Origin: CAUZIZ01 sp963579905
GTDB taxonomy: Bacteria; Acidobacteriota; UBA6911; RPQK01; JAJDTT01
Direction: 5' to 3'
Assembly (NCBI GenBank): GCA_963579905.1
Contig: CAUZIZ010000010.1
Location: 1-64,000, forward strand
Length of the DNA stretch: 64,000 bases
Shown here: piece after piece, positions 51,113 to 59,536 of the stretch
Layout of the letters: the number at the start of each line of letters is the position of its first letter
How positions within the stretch are numbered: the stretch's first letter is position 1
Program-made: the position numbers and the translations under genes
Notes under the pieces: generated by a model
What the model was told of the DNA's origin: nothing
Databases searched by the model: none
The model's input: the letters and a program-made list of their open reading frames with translations, nothing else

Positions 51113-51564
51113 TGTCTGAGTTGGAAGGGCTCTACCAGGAAGTCATTCTGGATCACAATCGTCGCCCCAGAAATTTTAAAGTCCTCGAGAGTGCAAACCG
51201 GAAGGCTGAAGGCTTCAACCCCCTTTGTGGCGATCGCGTGACGATCTATCTTGAAGTCGACGACGAGGTTGTGAAGGATGTGGCGTTTCAGGGGTCCGGC
51301 TGCGCAATCTCGATGGCGTCCTCTTCCATTATGACCGAGTCTCTAAAAGGCAAGTCTCTCGTTGAAGTGGAGCGTCTCTGGACGACTTTTCACGACATCG
51401 TGACAGGTGAGTCGGACGAATCGTCCGGCCAGACCGATGTGGGAAAGTTGGCCGTTTTCGGTGGGGTCAGCAAGTATCCCGTACGAGTGAAGTGTGCGAC
51501 CTTGACGTGGCACACCCTGCTCGCGGCCCTGCACGAAACGCAACAGGCAGTCTCCAGCGAATAA
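51112..51564 (+). CDS. sufU: Iron-sulfur cluster assembly sulfurtransfer protein SufU
   Basis: A 150-residue IscU-like protein that accepts sulfur from SufS. The pattern YQEVILDHNRRPRNF, NPLCGDRVTIYL, FQGSGCAISMASSSIM and KCATLTWHTL contains the three cysteines and the aspartate that bind zinc in SufU. The insertion between the second and third cysteines is that of SufU rather than IscU. It starts on the last base of the sufS stop codon. No SufE is present, which fits the SufU route of sulfur transfer. Confidence 0.95.
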   Translation: MSELEGLYQEVILDHNRRPRNFKVLESANRKAEGFNPLCGDRVTIYLEVDDEVVKDVAFQGSGCAISMASSSIMTESLKGKSLVEVERLWTTFHDIVTGESDESSGQTDVGKLAVFGGVSKYPVRVKCATLTWHTLLAALHETQQAVSSE

Positions 51565-51605
51565 TGCGCCGAATTGGCGCGTACTAGTTCCCGGAGGACT
51601 CTGAT

Positions 51606-51992
51606 ATGGACAAAGATACCAAAGCCATGACCCAGGCCGAGCCAAGCACAGAGGAGAACCAGTTGGCTCCCGCTAGCGCGCCTGGAGAAGAAACAAGGAA
51701 GCAGCAGGCCATTGAAATTCTCCGCGGTTGCTACGATCCCGAAATCCCCGTTGATATCTACGAATTGGGGCTGGTCTATGAAATCAACACGGAGTCGCCG
51801 GAATTCTTGGACGTCAAGATGACTCTGACTTCCCCCAGTTGTCCCGTGGCAGAGTCACTGCCACTGGAGGTGGAGTCCAAGCTTCTTGGAGTCCCAGGTG
51901 TCGAGAAAGTGAACGTTGAAGTGGTTTGGGATCCCACCTGGACCATGGACAACATGTCTGAAGCTGCCAAGTTGCAGCTCGGTCTGCTTTAA
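51606..51992 (+). CDS. sufT: DUF59/MIP18-family SUF accessory protein SufT
   Basis: A 128-residue protein with a MIP18 (DUF59) domain: CYDPEIPVDIYELGLVYEI and SPSCPVAESLPLEVE are characteristic. SufT proteins in other bacteria help mature certain iron-sulfur enzymes when demand is high. The first 35 residues are a hydrophilic, acidic extension. The gene ends the operon. Its TAA stop codon joins directly to a partial copy of the family B element, so the insertion is exactly at the gene end. The ATG lies in an AGGACTCTGAT context with an acceptable ribosome-binding site. Confidence 0.9.
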   Translation: MDKDTKAMTQAEPSTEENQLAPASAPGEETRKQQAIEILRGCYDPEIPVDIYELGLVYEINTESPEFLDVKMTLTSPSCPVAESLPLEVESKLLGVPGVEKVNVEVVWDPTWTMDNMSEAAKLQLGLL

Positions 51993-52073
51993 CCCGCATT
52001 TCTCATCGCTGGTCTACTGCGTTGCCGCAAACATCCATCCTGGCTGCGTTGCGCTCTGTCGGCCTCCTCGACG
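51992..52073. repeat. Family B element, solo left part
   Basis: About 82 bases that match the left part of the element at 37400-37577 (ACCCGCATTTCTCATCGC, then a diverged interior). The right inverted repeat is missing, so it is a truncated copy. It begins at the last base of the sufT stop codon and lies in the sufT-glmS spacer. Confidence 0.7.
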
Positions 52074-52115
52074 GCGTGTAGTGCCAGCGGGACGTGTTAA
52101 ACTACGAACCTAACT

Positions 52116-53942
52116 ATGTGTGGAATCATCTGCTACCTCGGTAACCGCGCTGCTTCACCGATCCTGGTCAACGGCCTCAGAAGGCTGGAATACCGTGGTT
52201 ATGACTCCAGCGGCATAGCCGTCCTCGGCAATGGTGGGATCCGGTGCGAGAGAGCCCTTGGAAAGATCGATGCCCTGAGCGCAGAGATCGAAGGGCAGGA
52301 ACTGAAAGGCAACACTGGTATCGGCCACACTCGTTGGGCAACCCACGGGAAGCCCTCGGTGGAGAATGCTCATCCACACGCCGACTGTGGGCAACGCATC
52401 TTCGTCGTTCACAACGGAATCGTCGAAAATTATCAGAGCTTGCGAAGAGAGCTGATTGCGAAGGGGCACACCTTCCGGTCGGAAACCGACACCGAGGTGT
52501 TGGCTCATCTGATCGAGGATCACTATCAAGGCGACCTCGAGAAGGCTGTGCGGAACGCCCTGGAAGAAGTCGAAGGCACCTATGGAATAGGTGTAATCTG
52601 CGCAGATGAGCCCCGCCAGATCGTGGTTGCCCGTCTCGGGAGTCCGCTTATTCTCGGCATCCGCAACGAGGAAGTCTTCGCTGCCTCAGACGCCTCGGCG
52701 CTACTCAGCCACACGCGCGAAGTTATTTATCTCCAGGATGGCGATGTCGCCGTCTTGGATAACGGCGGTTTCCGCGTCAACAATCTTCATGGAAGGGCGA
52801 CCTCCCGGGATGTCCAGATTCTGGAATGGGATGAGCAGGCGGCGGACAGGCATGGATACGTCCATTTCATGCTCAAGGAGATCTTTGAGCAACCGCAGGT
52901 TTTGACTGATGCAATACGAGGTCGTCTGATCGACGAAGAGGGAATAGCCAAGTTCGGAGGGCTCGAGTCCGTGAGTGATCGGCTTCTCCGGATGAGAAGG
53001 CTGATTGTCTTGGCCTGCGGGACCTCCTTCTACGCCGGTCTTCTTGGACGCTACATCGTCGAGACCTGTACCAACTTTCCGGTGGAAGTGGATTTGGCTT
53101 CGGAGTTCCACTACCGCAAGCTGAATCTTGAGGCAGGAACCACCGTCTTGGCGATAAGCCAGTCGGGCGAGACCCTAGACACCCTTGCCGTGATCCGGGA
53201 GATAAGGCGTCGCGGAGCCTTGGCCCTCGGTCTTGTCAATGTGGTTGGCAGCTCGATCGCTCGTGAGACGGATGCAGGCATCTACAATCATGCCGGTCCG
53301 GAGATCGGAGTCGCCTCGACAAAGGCCTTCCTCTCTCAGGTTACGATCCTTTACCTGATCGCTCTTTTGCTGGGCAGGCACCAGCAGATGTCGCTGAGTG
53401 AGGGGCAGGATTTCGTTCGAGAGCTCCGATCGCTTCCCGACAAGATTCAATCGATCCTGGATGGAGCTGCGGAGATTGAAGGAATCGCCAGCAAGTACGC
53501 AGGGTACCGCAATTTCCTGTATGTGGGTCGAAAGTTCAGCTATCCCGTCGCACTAGAGGGAGCACTGAAACTGAAAGAGATCGCCTACCTGCACGCCGAA
53601 GGATATGCGGCCGGCGAGATGAAACATGGACCTATCGCGCTGATTGAAAAGGAGTTTCCCTGTGTCTGCCTGGCCCCGCGCGACAGTGTCCGCCACAAGA
53701 TGGTCAGCAATATTCAGGAGATCAAGAGCCGCGGTGGTCCTGTCCTCGTCGTTGGGACTGAGGGAGACACCGAACTCCAGGATATGGCGGATGATTTCAT
53801 AGGGATCCCCGCCATCGACGAGATCTTCACTCCTTTCCTGACCGTGATTCCTCTGCAGCTGCTGGCCTACTACATCGCCAGTGCAAACGGCTGTGAAATC
53901 GATCAGCCGAGAAACCTTGCGAAATCGGTCACCGTAGAATGA
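52116..53942 (+). CDS. glmS: Glutamine-fructose-6-phosphate aminotransferase (isomerizing)
   Basis: GlmS makes glucosamine-6-phosphate for cell wall and lipopolysaccharide. The 608-residue protein begins MCGIICYLG with the catalytic Cys2, then HTRWATHGKPS and CGQRIFVVHNGIVEN in the glutaminase domain. The two sugar-isomerase (SIS) domains follow, containing SQSGETLDTLAVIRE and the end LAKSVTVE. Length is normal. No glmS ribozyme could be recognised in the 123-base upstream spacer, which holds the truncated repeat. The halogenase-like gene starts 12 bases after the stop and may be cotranscribed. Confidence 0.97.
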   Translation: MCGIICYLGNRAASPILVNGLRRLEYRGYDSSGIAVLGNGGIRCERALGKIDALSAEIEGQELKGNTGIGHTRWATHGKPSVENAHPHADCGQRIFVVHNGIVENYQSLRRELIAKGHTFRSETDTEVLAHLIEDHYQGDLEKAVRNALEEVEGTYGIGVICADEPRQIVVARLGSPLILGIRNEEVFAASDASALLSHTREVIYLQDGDVAVLDNGGFRVNNLHGRATSRDVQILEWDEQAADRHGYVHFMLKEIFEQPQVLTDAIRGRLIDEEGIAKFGGLESVSDRLLRMRRLIVLACGTSFYAGLLGRYIVETCTNFPVEVDLASEFHYRKLNLEAGTTVLAISQSGETLDTLAVIREIRRRGALALGLVNVVGSSIARETDAGIYNHAGPEIGVASTKAFLSQVTILYLIALLLGRHQQMSLSEGQDFVRELRSLPDKIQSILDGAAEIEGIASKYAGYRNFLYVGRKFSYPVALEGALKLKEIAYLHAEGYAAGEMKHGPIALIEKEFPCVCLAPRDSVRHKMVSNIQEIKSRGGPVLVVGTEGDTELQDMADDFIGIPAIDEIFTPFLTVIPLQLLAYYIASANGCEIDQPRNLAKSVTVE

Positions 53943-53954
53943 TCGGCAGCTGAA

Positions 53955-55319
53955 ATGTTGATTCGTAGACCGGATTGCGACGTCGTCGTGATCGGAGGAG
54001 GCCCGGCTGGTGCCGCGGCTGCGGCCTACTTATCACAAGCAGGTCTCGATTGCGTTCTATTGGAGCGCGAGCTCTTCCCCCGGCCTCACGTCGGCGAGTC
54101 CTTGGTGCCGGCCGCCACCCGGGTCTTCCGCGAACTCGACCTGCTGGAGCATCTTGATGGGGCTGGTTTTCCCCGAAAATACGGAGCGGTCTGGACGTCT
54201 TCTAGTGACTCTCCCGTCTATTCTCACGACTGGCAAGGTCTGGAGGTAGACTCACAGGTTGCCGTGCGCTTTGAGGAGCGGCAACAGCCTGGAGTGGAAA
54301 GAAACTATACCTACCATGTCGATCGGGGAAAGTTTGACCTGATACTCCTCCAGCATGCACATCGCTTGGGAGCCCGCGTCTACGAGGGAGTCCGCGCCGA
54401 CCGAGTTGATTTCTCCGATGACCTGTTTCCCAAGGTTCATTTCTCGATTGGCCGAAAAAAGACCTGGATCCGGGCCAGAATGGTCGTCGACGCAAGCGGG
54501 CGCAGGACGCTCCTTGGAAATCAGCTGCGCCTCAAGGTGCAGGACCCCGTCTTCGACCAATATGCTCTACACACCTGGTTTGAAGGGTACGATCGGCGAC
54601 TGCTGTCCCAGGAGGAGGGAATGGAGGACTACATCTTCGTCCACTTCCTTCCGGTGAGCAACAGCTGGATCTGGCAGATCCCGATCACCGATTCTGTTAC
54701 CAGCATCGGTGTCGTAACCCAGAAGAAACATTTTGCCAAGTCGCGCCAATCGCGGGAGCGATTCTTCTGGAAGTGCATTGAAACCCGTCCCGATCTAGCG
54801 GAGGGTCTCCGCAAGGCCGACCAGATTCGCCCCCTCAAGGAGGAGGGCGACTATAGCTACGCGATGCAACGAATCTGCGGGGACCGGTTTGTCCTGATCG
54901 GAGACGCGGCGCGTTTTGTCGACCCCATTTTCTCCAGCGGTGTGAGCATAGCCCTCAACAGTGCGCGCCTGGCAAGCCTGGACATACTCGCAGCGGCGGA
55001 GGTGGGTGACTTCTCGAGCGAGCGCTTTCAGAAATTCACGACCACGGTAGGGCGAGGCCTCCGAAACTGGTATGAGTTCATCAGTCTCTACTATCGACTG
55101 AACGTTTTGTACACAGCTTTCTTGATGGATCCCCGTTACCGCTTGCAGATTCTCAAGCTGTTGCAGGGGGACGTCTATGATGAAGAAGAGCCGGAAGTCT
55201 TGAGGCAGATGAGAAATTTGGTAACAGCAGTGGAAGAGAAGGAAAGCCATCCGTGGCACTCGCTGTTGGGAGACTTGACCGCAAACGCCTTCAGGAGAGC
55301 CAGCCTCGGAGGTCGGTAG
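53955..55319 (+). CDS. Flavin-dependent halogenase-like oxidoreductase
   Basis: A 454-residue FAD enzyme of the tryptophan-halogenase/PltA type. It has the FAD motif GGGPAG at 14-19, PRPHVGESLVP, and a lysine at 75 (FPRKYGAVW) where halogenases keep the catalytic Lys that carries hypochlorous acid. It also has the halogenase signature W-x-W-x-I-P (WIWQIP, near residue 238) and FVDPIFSSG (321-329), the Fx.Px.Sx.G motif. These four together favour a true halogenase, probably acting on a carrier-bound or phenolic/pyrrolic substrate, over a geranylgeranyl reductase. The gene follows glmS by 12 bases and faces an amino-acid adenylation gene. No carrier protein or flavin reductase gene is next to it. 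Confidence 0.8.
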   Translation: MLIRRPDCDVVVIGGGPAGAAAAAYLSQAGLDCVLLERELFPRPHVGESLVPAATRVFRELDLLEHLDGAGFPRKYGAVWTSSSDSPVYSHDWQGLEVDSQVAVRFEERQQPGVERNYTYHVDRGKFDLILLQHAHRLGARVYEGVRADRVDFSDDLFPKVHFSIGRKKTWIRARMVVDASGRRTLLGNQLRLKVQDPVFDQYALHTWFEGYDRRLLSQEEGMEDYIFVHFLPVSNSWIWQIPITDSVTSIGVVTQKKHFAKSRQSRERFFWKCIETRPDLAEGLRKADQIRPLKEEGDYSYAMQRICGDRFVLIGDAARFVDPIFSSGVSIALNSARLASLDILAAAEVGDFSSERFQKFTTTVGRGLRNWYEFISLYYRLNVLYTAFLMDPRYRLQILKLLQGDVYDEEEPEVLRQMRNLVTAVEEKESHPWHSLLGDLTANAFRRASLGGR

Positions 55320-55399
55320 CGCCAGGCCGCAGTATCCTAAGGTAGCGAGCGACCTCATGCCGCCGAGCAGCATGATGCCATCTGGATTGGCATCGGCTT

Positions 55400-55477
55400 C
55401 TTGCCTTTGGCTTTGCCTTTGCCCCGTGAGGGTGCGGCAAGGGCAGTGGTGAGGAAAAAGGCAAAGGCCAAGGCAAG
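55400..55477. repeat. Long hairpin between convergent genes, possible terminator
   Basis: CTTGCCTTTGGCTTTGCCTT at 55400-55419 can pair with AAGGCAAAGGCCAAGGCAAG at 55458-55477 with few mismatches. It lies in the 211-base gap between the halogenase-like gene and the facing adenylation gene. The sequence is built from short GCCTTTG units. It could end transcription from both sides, but lacks T-runs. Confidence 0.5.
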
Positions 55478-55530
55478 GGAGCCATTCCCATACTTGATCA
55501 GTTTGTGAACTTTTTGCTAACCAAGGGCCT

Positions 55531-57270
55531 CTAGCTGCATTCCCTCCGCAGCCGGGCTTTGTCGACCTTACCGGTGGCGGTGTGGGGAAGGTGATTTCGG
55601 AACTCAAAGCAATCTGGAATCATGAAGGGAGGAAGATGGTCACGGCAGGCTTCCTCCAGCTTGTTGGTTTCCAGCGAACAATCGGGGCGCCTGACGACGA
55701 TAGCCCTGATCGAGTCCACCACGTCATCCTCACCGACGGCGATGACCGCCACCTCGAACACATCTGGGTGGGCGCTGAGGATCGCCTCGAGCTCGCCGAG
55801 CTCGATCCGATAACCCCGCCTTTTGACCATTTCATCACGGCGTCCCAAGAAGGACAGGATACCGGTCGCATCCATTTCCGCCCAATCCCCGGTCCGATAC
55901 ACCCTGTCTCCGGTGCAACCGGAGTCGGCCGGCACAAGCACTTCGGCCGTTTTGGCAGGCCTTTTCCAGTAGCCGTCCATGAGACTGGGTCCCTGGACCA
56001 CAAGTTCCCCTGATTCTCCAGGGCTCGCTTTGCTGCCATCGTTTCTTTGAATCCAGACCTCGGTACCCTCGCAAGCCTTTCCGATTGGCAGACGCTTGGA
56101 GTCGCCCTGGGGCAGTTCGCGGACCTGGTAGTAGGTGCACACGTTCGTTTCAGTAGGGCCAAATAGATTGAAGAGCTCTGGCCGGGGGACCAGCTGGTGG
56201 AGGCTTCGTAGATGCTTCATGGGAAACACCTCACCCGCGAACAAGATGGTGCGAAGCGAGGCGAGTCGCCCGGTTCCTGCCAAAGCACCGCTTGTGACCA
56301 GGGATGCGAGCACCGAGGGAACCGAATACCATATCGTGATCTGTTCTCGTTCGACAAAATCGCACAGCTCCATTGGAAAAGCCGAGAGCTCCCGAGGAAC
56401 CACGATACTGACCGCCCCCGATCGAATGGCAGCGAAAAGATCAAAAGTAGAAAGATCAAAGTGCAAGGGAGCATGGCTGGCCAGCCGATCGTTTGCCGAG
56501 ACCCGGAAACGTGTCCCGGCCCACTTGACGAAGGCCAGGCAGGCTCCGTGGCTGATGGCTACACCTTTCGGCACACCTGTGGAGCCGGAGGTATACAGAA
56601 TGTAAGCCAGATCTTGCCCGTCAACGCGGCTTGACGGAGCTTCCTTGAAAGCCGAGAGGTCTGGCCATTTCAGAGTCGCGGTTTGCCCGGGTAGGGGCAG
56701 GGACACTTCAGCCGCCGTAGGCCCACTCACGCTCGGATTTGGTGCCAGGACAACAGCCCTGAGTGACGAAAGATGCTCCAACTCGGATCCAAGGCGTTGG
56801 AGGTGCGCCCTGTTGCTGACCAGGGCACTGATCCCGCAGTCGCGCATGAGCGACAGGATTCGTTTTGGTGGCGAAAATCGATCAAGTGGGACATAGGAAG
56901 CTCCTCTCTTCAGGATCCCAAAGACCGAGACCACCGACTCGATCGATTTCTCGAGCAGGATTCCCACTCTGTCCCCTCTTCGGATTCCGGCGTCGATCAG
57001 AAAGCTTGCGAGCCGGCTGGAAGTTTCTTCCAGCTCCCCATAACTGATCTCGTGCCCTCGACACCTGATGGCCGGTCGGGCGGGTTGAATCGAGGCCTTT
57101 GCGGAAAGAAGCTCGTACAGCAAGCCGGACGCCCCCTCTGGGTGTTTATCGGAGCCCAAGTTCTGCCGACAGGCACTACGACGTTGGAGATCCAGCCGGG
57201 GGTTCTCCAGGCAGTATGACTGCCTCGTCCTAAAGCATAGCGCCAGGCCGCCGATATGAGAAAAGGACAA
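55531..57270 (-). CDS. Stand-alone amino acid adenylation enzyme (A domain)
   Basis: This 579-residue protein is an AMP-forming adenylating enzyme of the non-ribosomal-peptide class. It has the P-loop YILYTSGSTGVPKG, core A4 LHFDLSTFDLFAAI with the aspartate that binds an amino group, LFNLFGPTETNVCTYY and RTGDWAEMDATG. The end of the fold is HTATGKVDKARLRR. No carrier domain is attached. Such single A domains often load an amino acid on a separate carrier protein, like PltF with proline. Next to the halogenase-like gene, a halogenated carrier-bound amino acid is an appealing but unproven idea. The start is uncertain: TTG used here, or a TTG 37 codons later where homology begins. Confidence 0.85.
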   Translation of the reverse strand: MSFSHIGGLALCFRTRQSYCLENPRLDLQRRSACRQNLGSDKHPEGASGLLYELLSAKASIQPARPAIRCRGHEISYGELEETSSRLASFLIDAGIRRGDRVGILLEKSIESVVSVFGILKRGASYVPLDRFSPPKRILSLMRDCGISALVSNRAHLQRLGSELEHLSSLRAVVLAPNPSVSGPTAAEVSLPLPGQTATLKWPDLSAFKEAPSSRVDGQDLAYILYTSGSTGVPKGVAISHGACLAFVKWAGTRFRVSANDRLASHAPLHFDLSTFDLFAAIRSGAVSIVVPRELSAFPMELCDFVEREQITIWYSVPSVLASLVTSGALAGTGRLASLRTILFAGEVFPMKHLRSLHQLVPRPELFNLFGPTETNVCTYYQVRELPQGDSKRLPIGKACEGTEVWIQRNDGSKASPGESGELVVQGPSLMDGYWKRPAKTAEVLVPADSGCTGDRVYRTGDWAEMDATGILSFLGRRDEMVKRRGYRIELGELEAILSAHPDVFEVAVIAVGEDDVVDSIRAIVVRRPDCSLETNKLEEACRDHLPPFMIPDCFEFRNHLPHTATGKVDKARLRRECS

Positions 57271-57453
57271 AGCAACAGCGCCCCCCGCTAATCATAGAGG
57301 GTGATTCAGCGATTTGGGAGACCTTGTCGGACAAGGGCCTTGGAAAGCATGAGAACAATTCCTTTCTCTTTGGAGCTAAAGGTCGGACATGGTGTAGATC
57401 TCCTCTTGGCAAACACTGTCTGAGAGCGCTGCACCCGGGAGGGACATAATCCC

Positions 57454-57825
57454 GTGAACAAATATGCCCTGCGCAATCGAACAAAAGCCTCCGTACTGGC
57501 CACAGATGTGTACAGGGCAGCGTTGGCCTGGGACCGGATGAGGAGATTGCTTGGACACACCCCTGACGACTTTCAACCTGGCAAGGGCTTGTGGCTGACG
57601 CCCTGTCAGTGGATTCACACCTTCGGCATGTCTTTTCCAATCGATGCCGTCTATCTCAATTCCGATCACGAGGTGATCCACGCTTGCCGAAATCTGAGGC
57701 CCTCTCGCCTGGCCTCGCTCAAGATCAGGGCCCGAAGTGTAATCGAATTGCCGGCCGGTACTGTTTCGGGAACCCAGACCACCGTTGGTGACCGACTGGA
57801 ACTCAAGGCGCTGGAGGAGCGATAG
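57454..57825 (+). CDS. DUF192 family protein
   Basis: A 123-residue member of DUF192 (COG1430), a small beta-rich family found in many bacteria and often exported. Hallmarks are RMRRLLGHTP, QWIHTFGMSFPIDAVYL and ARSVIELPAGTVS. Usual members carry a signal peptide, but none is visible here. No enzymatic function is established. The start is GTG. It is followed two bases later by the remains of a lipoprotein gene, so the pair may once have been an operon. The 183-base gap upstream shows no recognised site. Confidence 0.85.
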   Translation: MNKYALRNRTKASVLATDVYRAALAWDRMRRLLGHTPDDFQPGKGLWLTPCQWIHTFGMSFPIDAVYLNSDHEVIHACRNLRPSRLASLKIRARSVIELPAGTVSGTQTTVGDRLELKALEER

Positions 57826-57827
57826 CG

Positions 57828-59536
57828 ATGTGGTGCCGTCTGCTTGTTCCCTGTCTCGTGTCGCTTCTGGCCTTAGGTCCCTTGGGTTGTGTCCGAAGTC
57901 GAATGCCTGGTGGCGGCTGGCTCGGATGGGCAAGAACGTCTATCGTTCCGTTTCGCCCGCCACCCTGTCCGAGCATATCCGGACCACCATCAAGGTCTCG
58001 GCCGAAAACAGCAACGCCACAGATCAATCCCTGCGTTGACTGCACGAAAGAAACCCGGAACTTGGAGAGTTGGAAAGGTTCGCCAAAACGAATCCCGAAG
58101 ACTTAGCAGCACGCTTGCAGCTGGCAGAAGCCTATACTGCCGAAAAGCTATACTGTCCTGCCTTTCAGCTCTAGCCAGATTCAGCAGAAGGTGCAGGTCT
58201 TCTGGGAAGGATTCATCTGGGCCGCAAAGACCCAGCTTTGGCAAAGGCCGCCTTTCTCAAGGCATTGACGAGCCAGCCAGAGAACCCGTCGCTTTTGACA
58301 TGGCTTGGACAGGCCGACCTCAAGCTGGGCAACTAGGGTGAAGCTCGAAAAAGTCGAGTGCTTGCCTTGCAACTCAATCCGACCCTTGCCTTGGCTCGAC
58401 GACTATTGGGACGAGCACCGGAGCCACGAACCGAGAACGAATCTGTTGTCCAGGCTCGCACCAGACCAGATCGCCCGGTCTCAGATGTCGTAAGAGTGCA
58501 GGCGGAAGATCCCCTCAGACAGAAGAGCCCCAAGGCGCAAGTCAAAATCGCAACCCTGCCGCTGCCCTCCCCTCCAATCGCGAAAGAGATCGTGCTCGAA
58601 CCTGGGCTTACTATCGGGCGCCCACCAACTCAAACCGAACCGAAACTCCCCTATTCCCTTTCACCCGAGCTCCAGAGGTTACTCCAAGAGAAGACCCCGA
58701 ACATTCTTGAGAGTGGGAGGTCCGTACTCATTGACGGTACTGCCGAGCCGCCGTACTTTTCTCGTGACGAAGTCCAAGTAGCTACCGGCGATGGGAGCGC
58801 ACTTCTAATTCCGGTTGTCCTTGCCGATCTGGAAGCCTCACTGGCCGCCGATCCGGCGCAGCCGATTGAGCTTGGTTCCGCCTCACCCCCAAATCCTCCG
58901 ATCAATCTTGCGCGCCTCTTCGAGGACTCGGAGCAGCTTGTAGGCACACCCACACTTCCCGGACGATTCGATAGCTACGCAGGCCCGGGACTGAGCGGAT
59001 TGTTCGATTTCCCCGACCCACTCCTAGATATTGAGCGGCATCCCATCAAGACGGCGGCACTTCTCGATCTCACGAACATAATCCCTGAAGAAGATGGGGT
59101 CTGGAATCTGGCGCTGATGGTGATACTTATGGGTTGCGCAGCGGTTCCGACCGGTCGGCGGAAGCGATCCTTGCCGCGCCGACAGCGGCCAAGGAAAAGA
59201 GCCTCTGCCACCGCAACTGGGCCTTCTGGGGGCGACAGTTGCCGCGCAGCGCTGGCTGAGACGGAGGAGAGTTGGGACTTGGCCGCTCCCAGCTGTCTAT
59301 TTCCGGTCGCCGAGTTTCCGTCACTCGCAAGCCCAGGAACCCAGCCTGTTTCCGCTTCCTGTGGGCCCCGATTCCAGGAAGCGAGCAAACCTGACGAACC
59401 CCTTTCAACACTTGCACGGCACAGCTCCGAGGTTGAGGTAGATGAACTAGGTCGAGTCGTCAAACCGGCAGTAGGAGCCCTTGTCCTGACCCAGTTGGCC
59501 ACTCCTCTCATTCGTCACTACCAACGCCAGGGGTGA
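57828..59536 (+). pseudogene. TPR lipoprotein pseudogene with three in-frame stops
   Basis: The first 22 codons encode a lipoprotein signal with lipobox (LLALGPLGC). After about codon 25 the coding sense moves to another frame (NAWWRLARMGKNVYRSV), which then runs in one register to the end. It is broken by TGA at 58037-58039, TAG at 58172-58174 and TAG at 58334-58336. Between these stops the translation keeps the character of tetratricopeptide repeats (LAARLQLAEAYTAEKL, DPALAKAAFLKALTSQPENP, GEARKSRVLALQLNP). The last 390 codons, after the TPR part, are proline-rich and unlike known domains. One frameshift and three stop substitutions imply decay. The DUF192 gene lies just upstream. Confidence 0.65.

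Noticed and set aside
51993..52115. glmS ribozyme upstream of glmS
   Set aside because: The spacer is only 123 bases, largely filled by the truncated repeat, and lacks the ribozyme core.
58037..58039. TGA in the TPR gene as a selenocysteine codon
   Set aside because: A tRNA-Sec exists, but two TAG codons follow in the same frame and no SECIS-like hairpin directly after the TGA is evident; decay is simpler.
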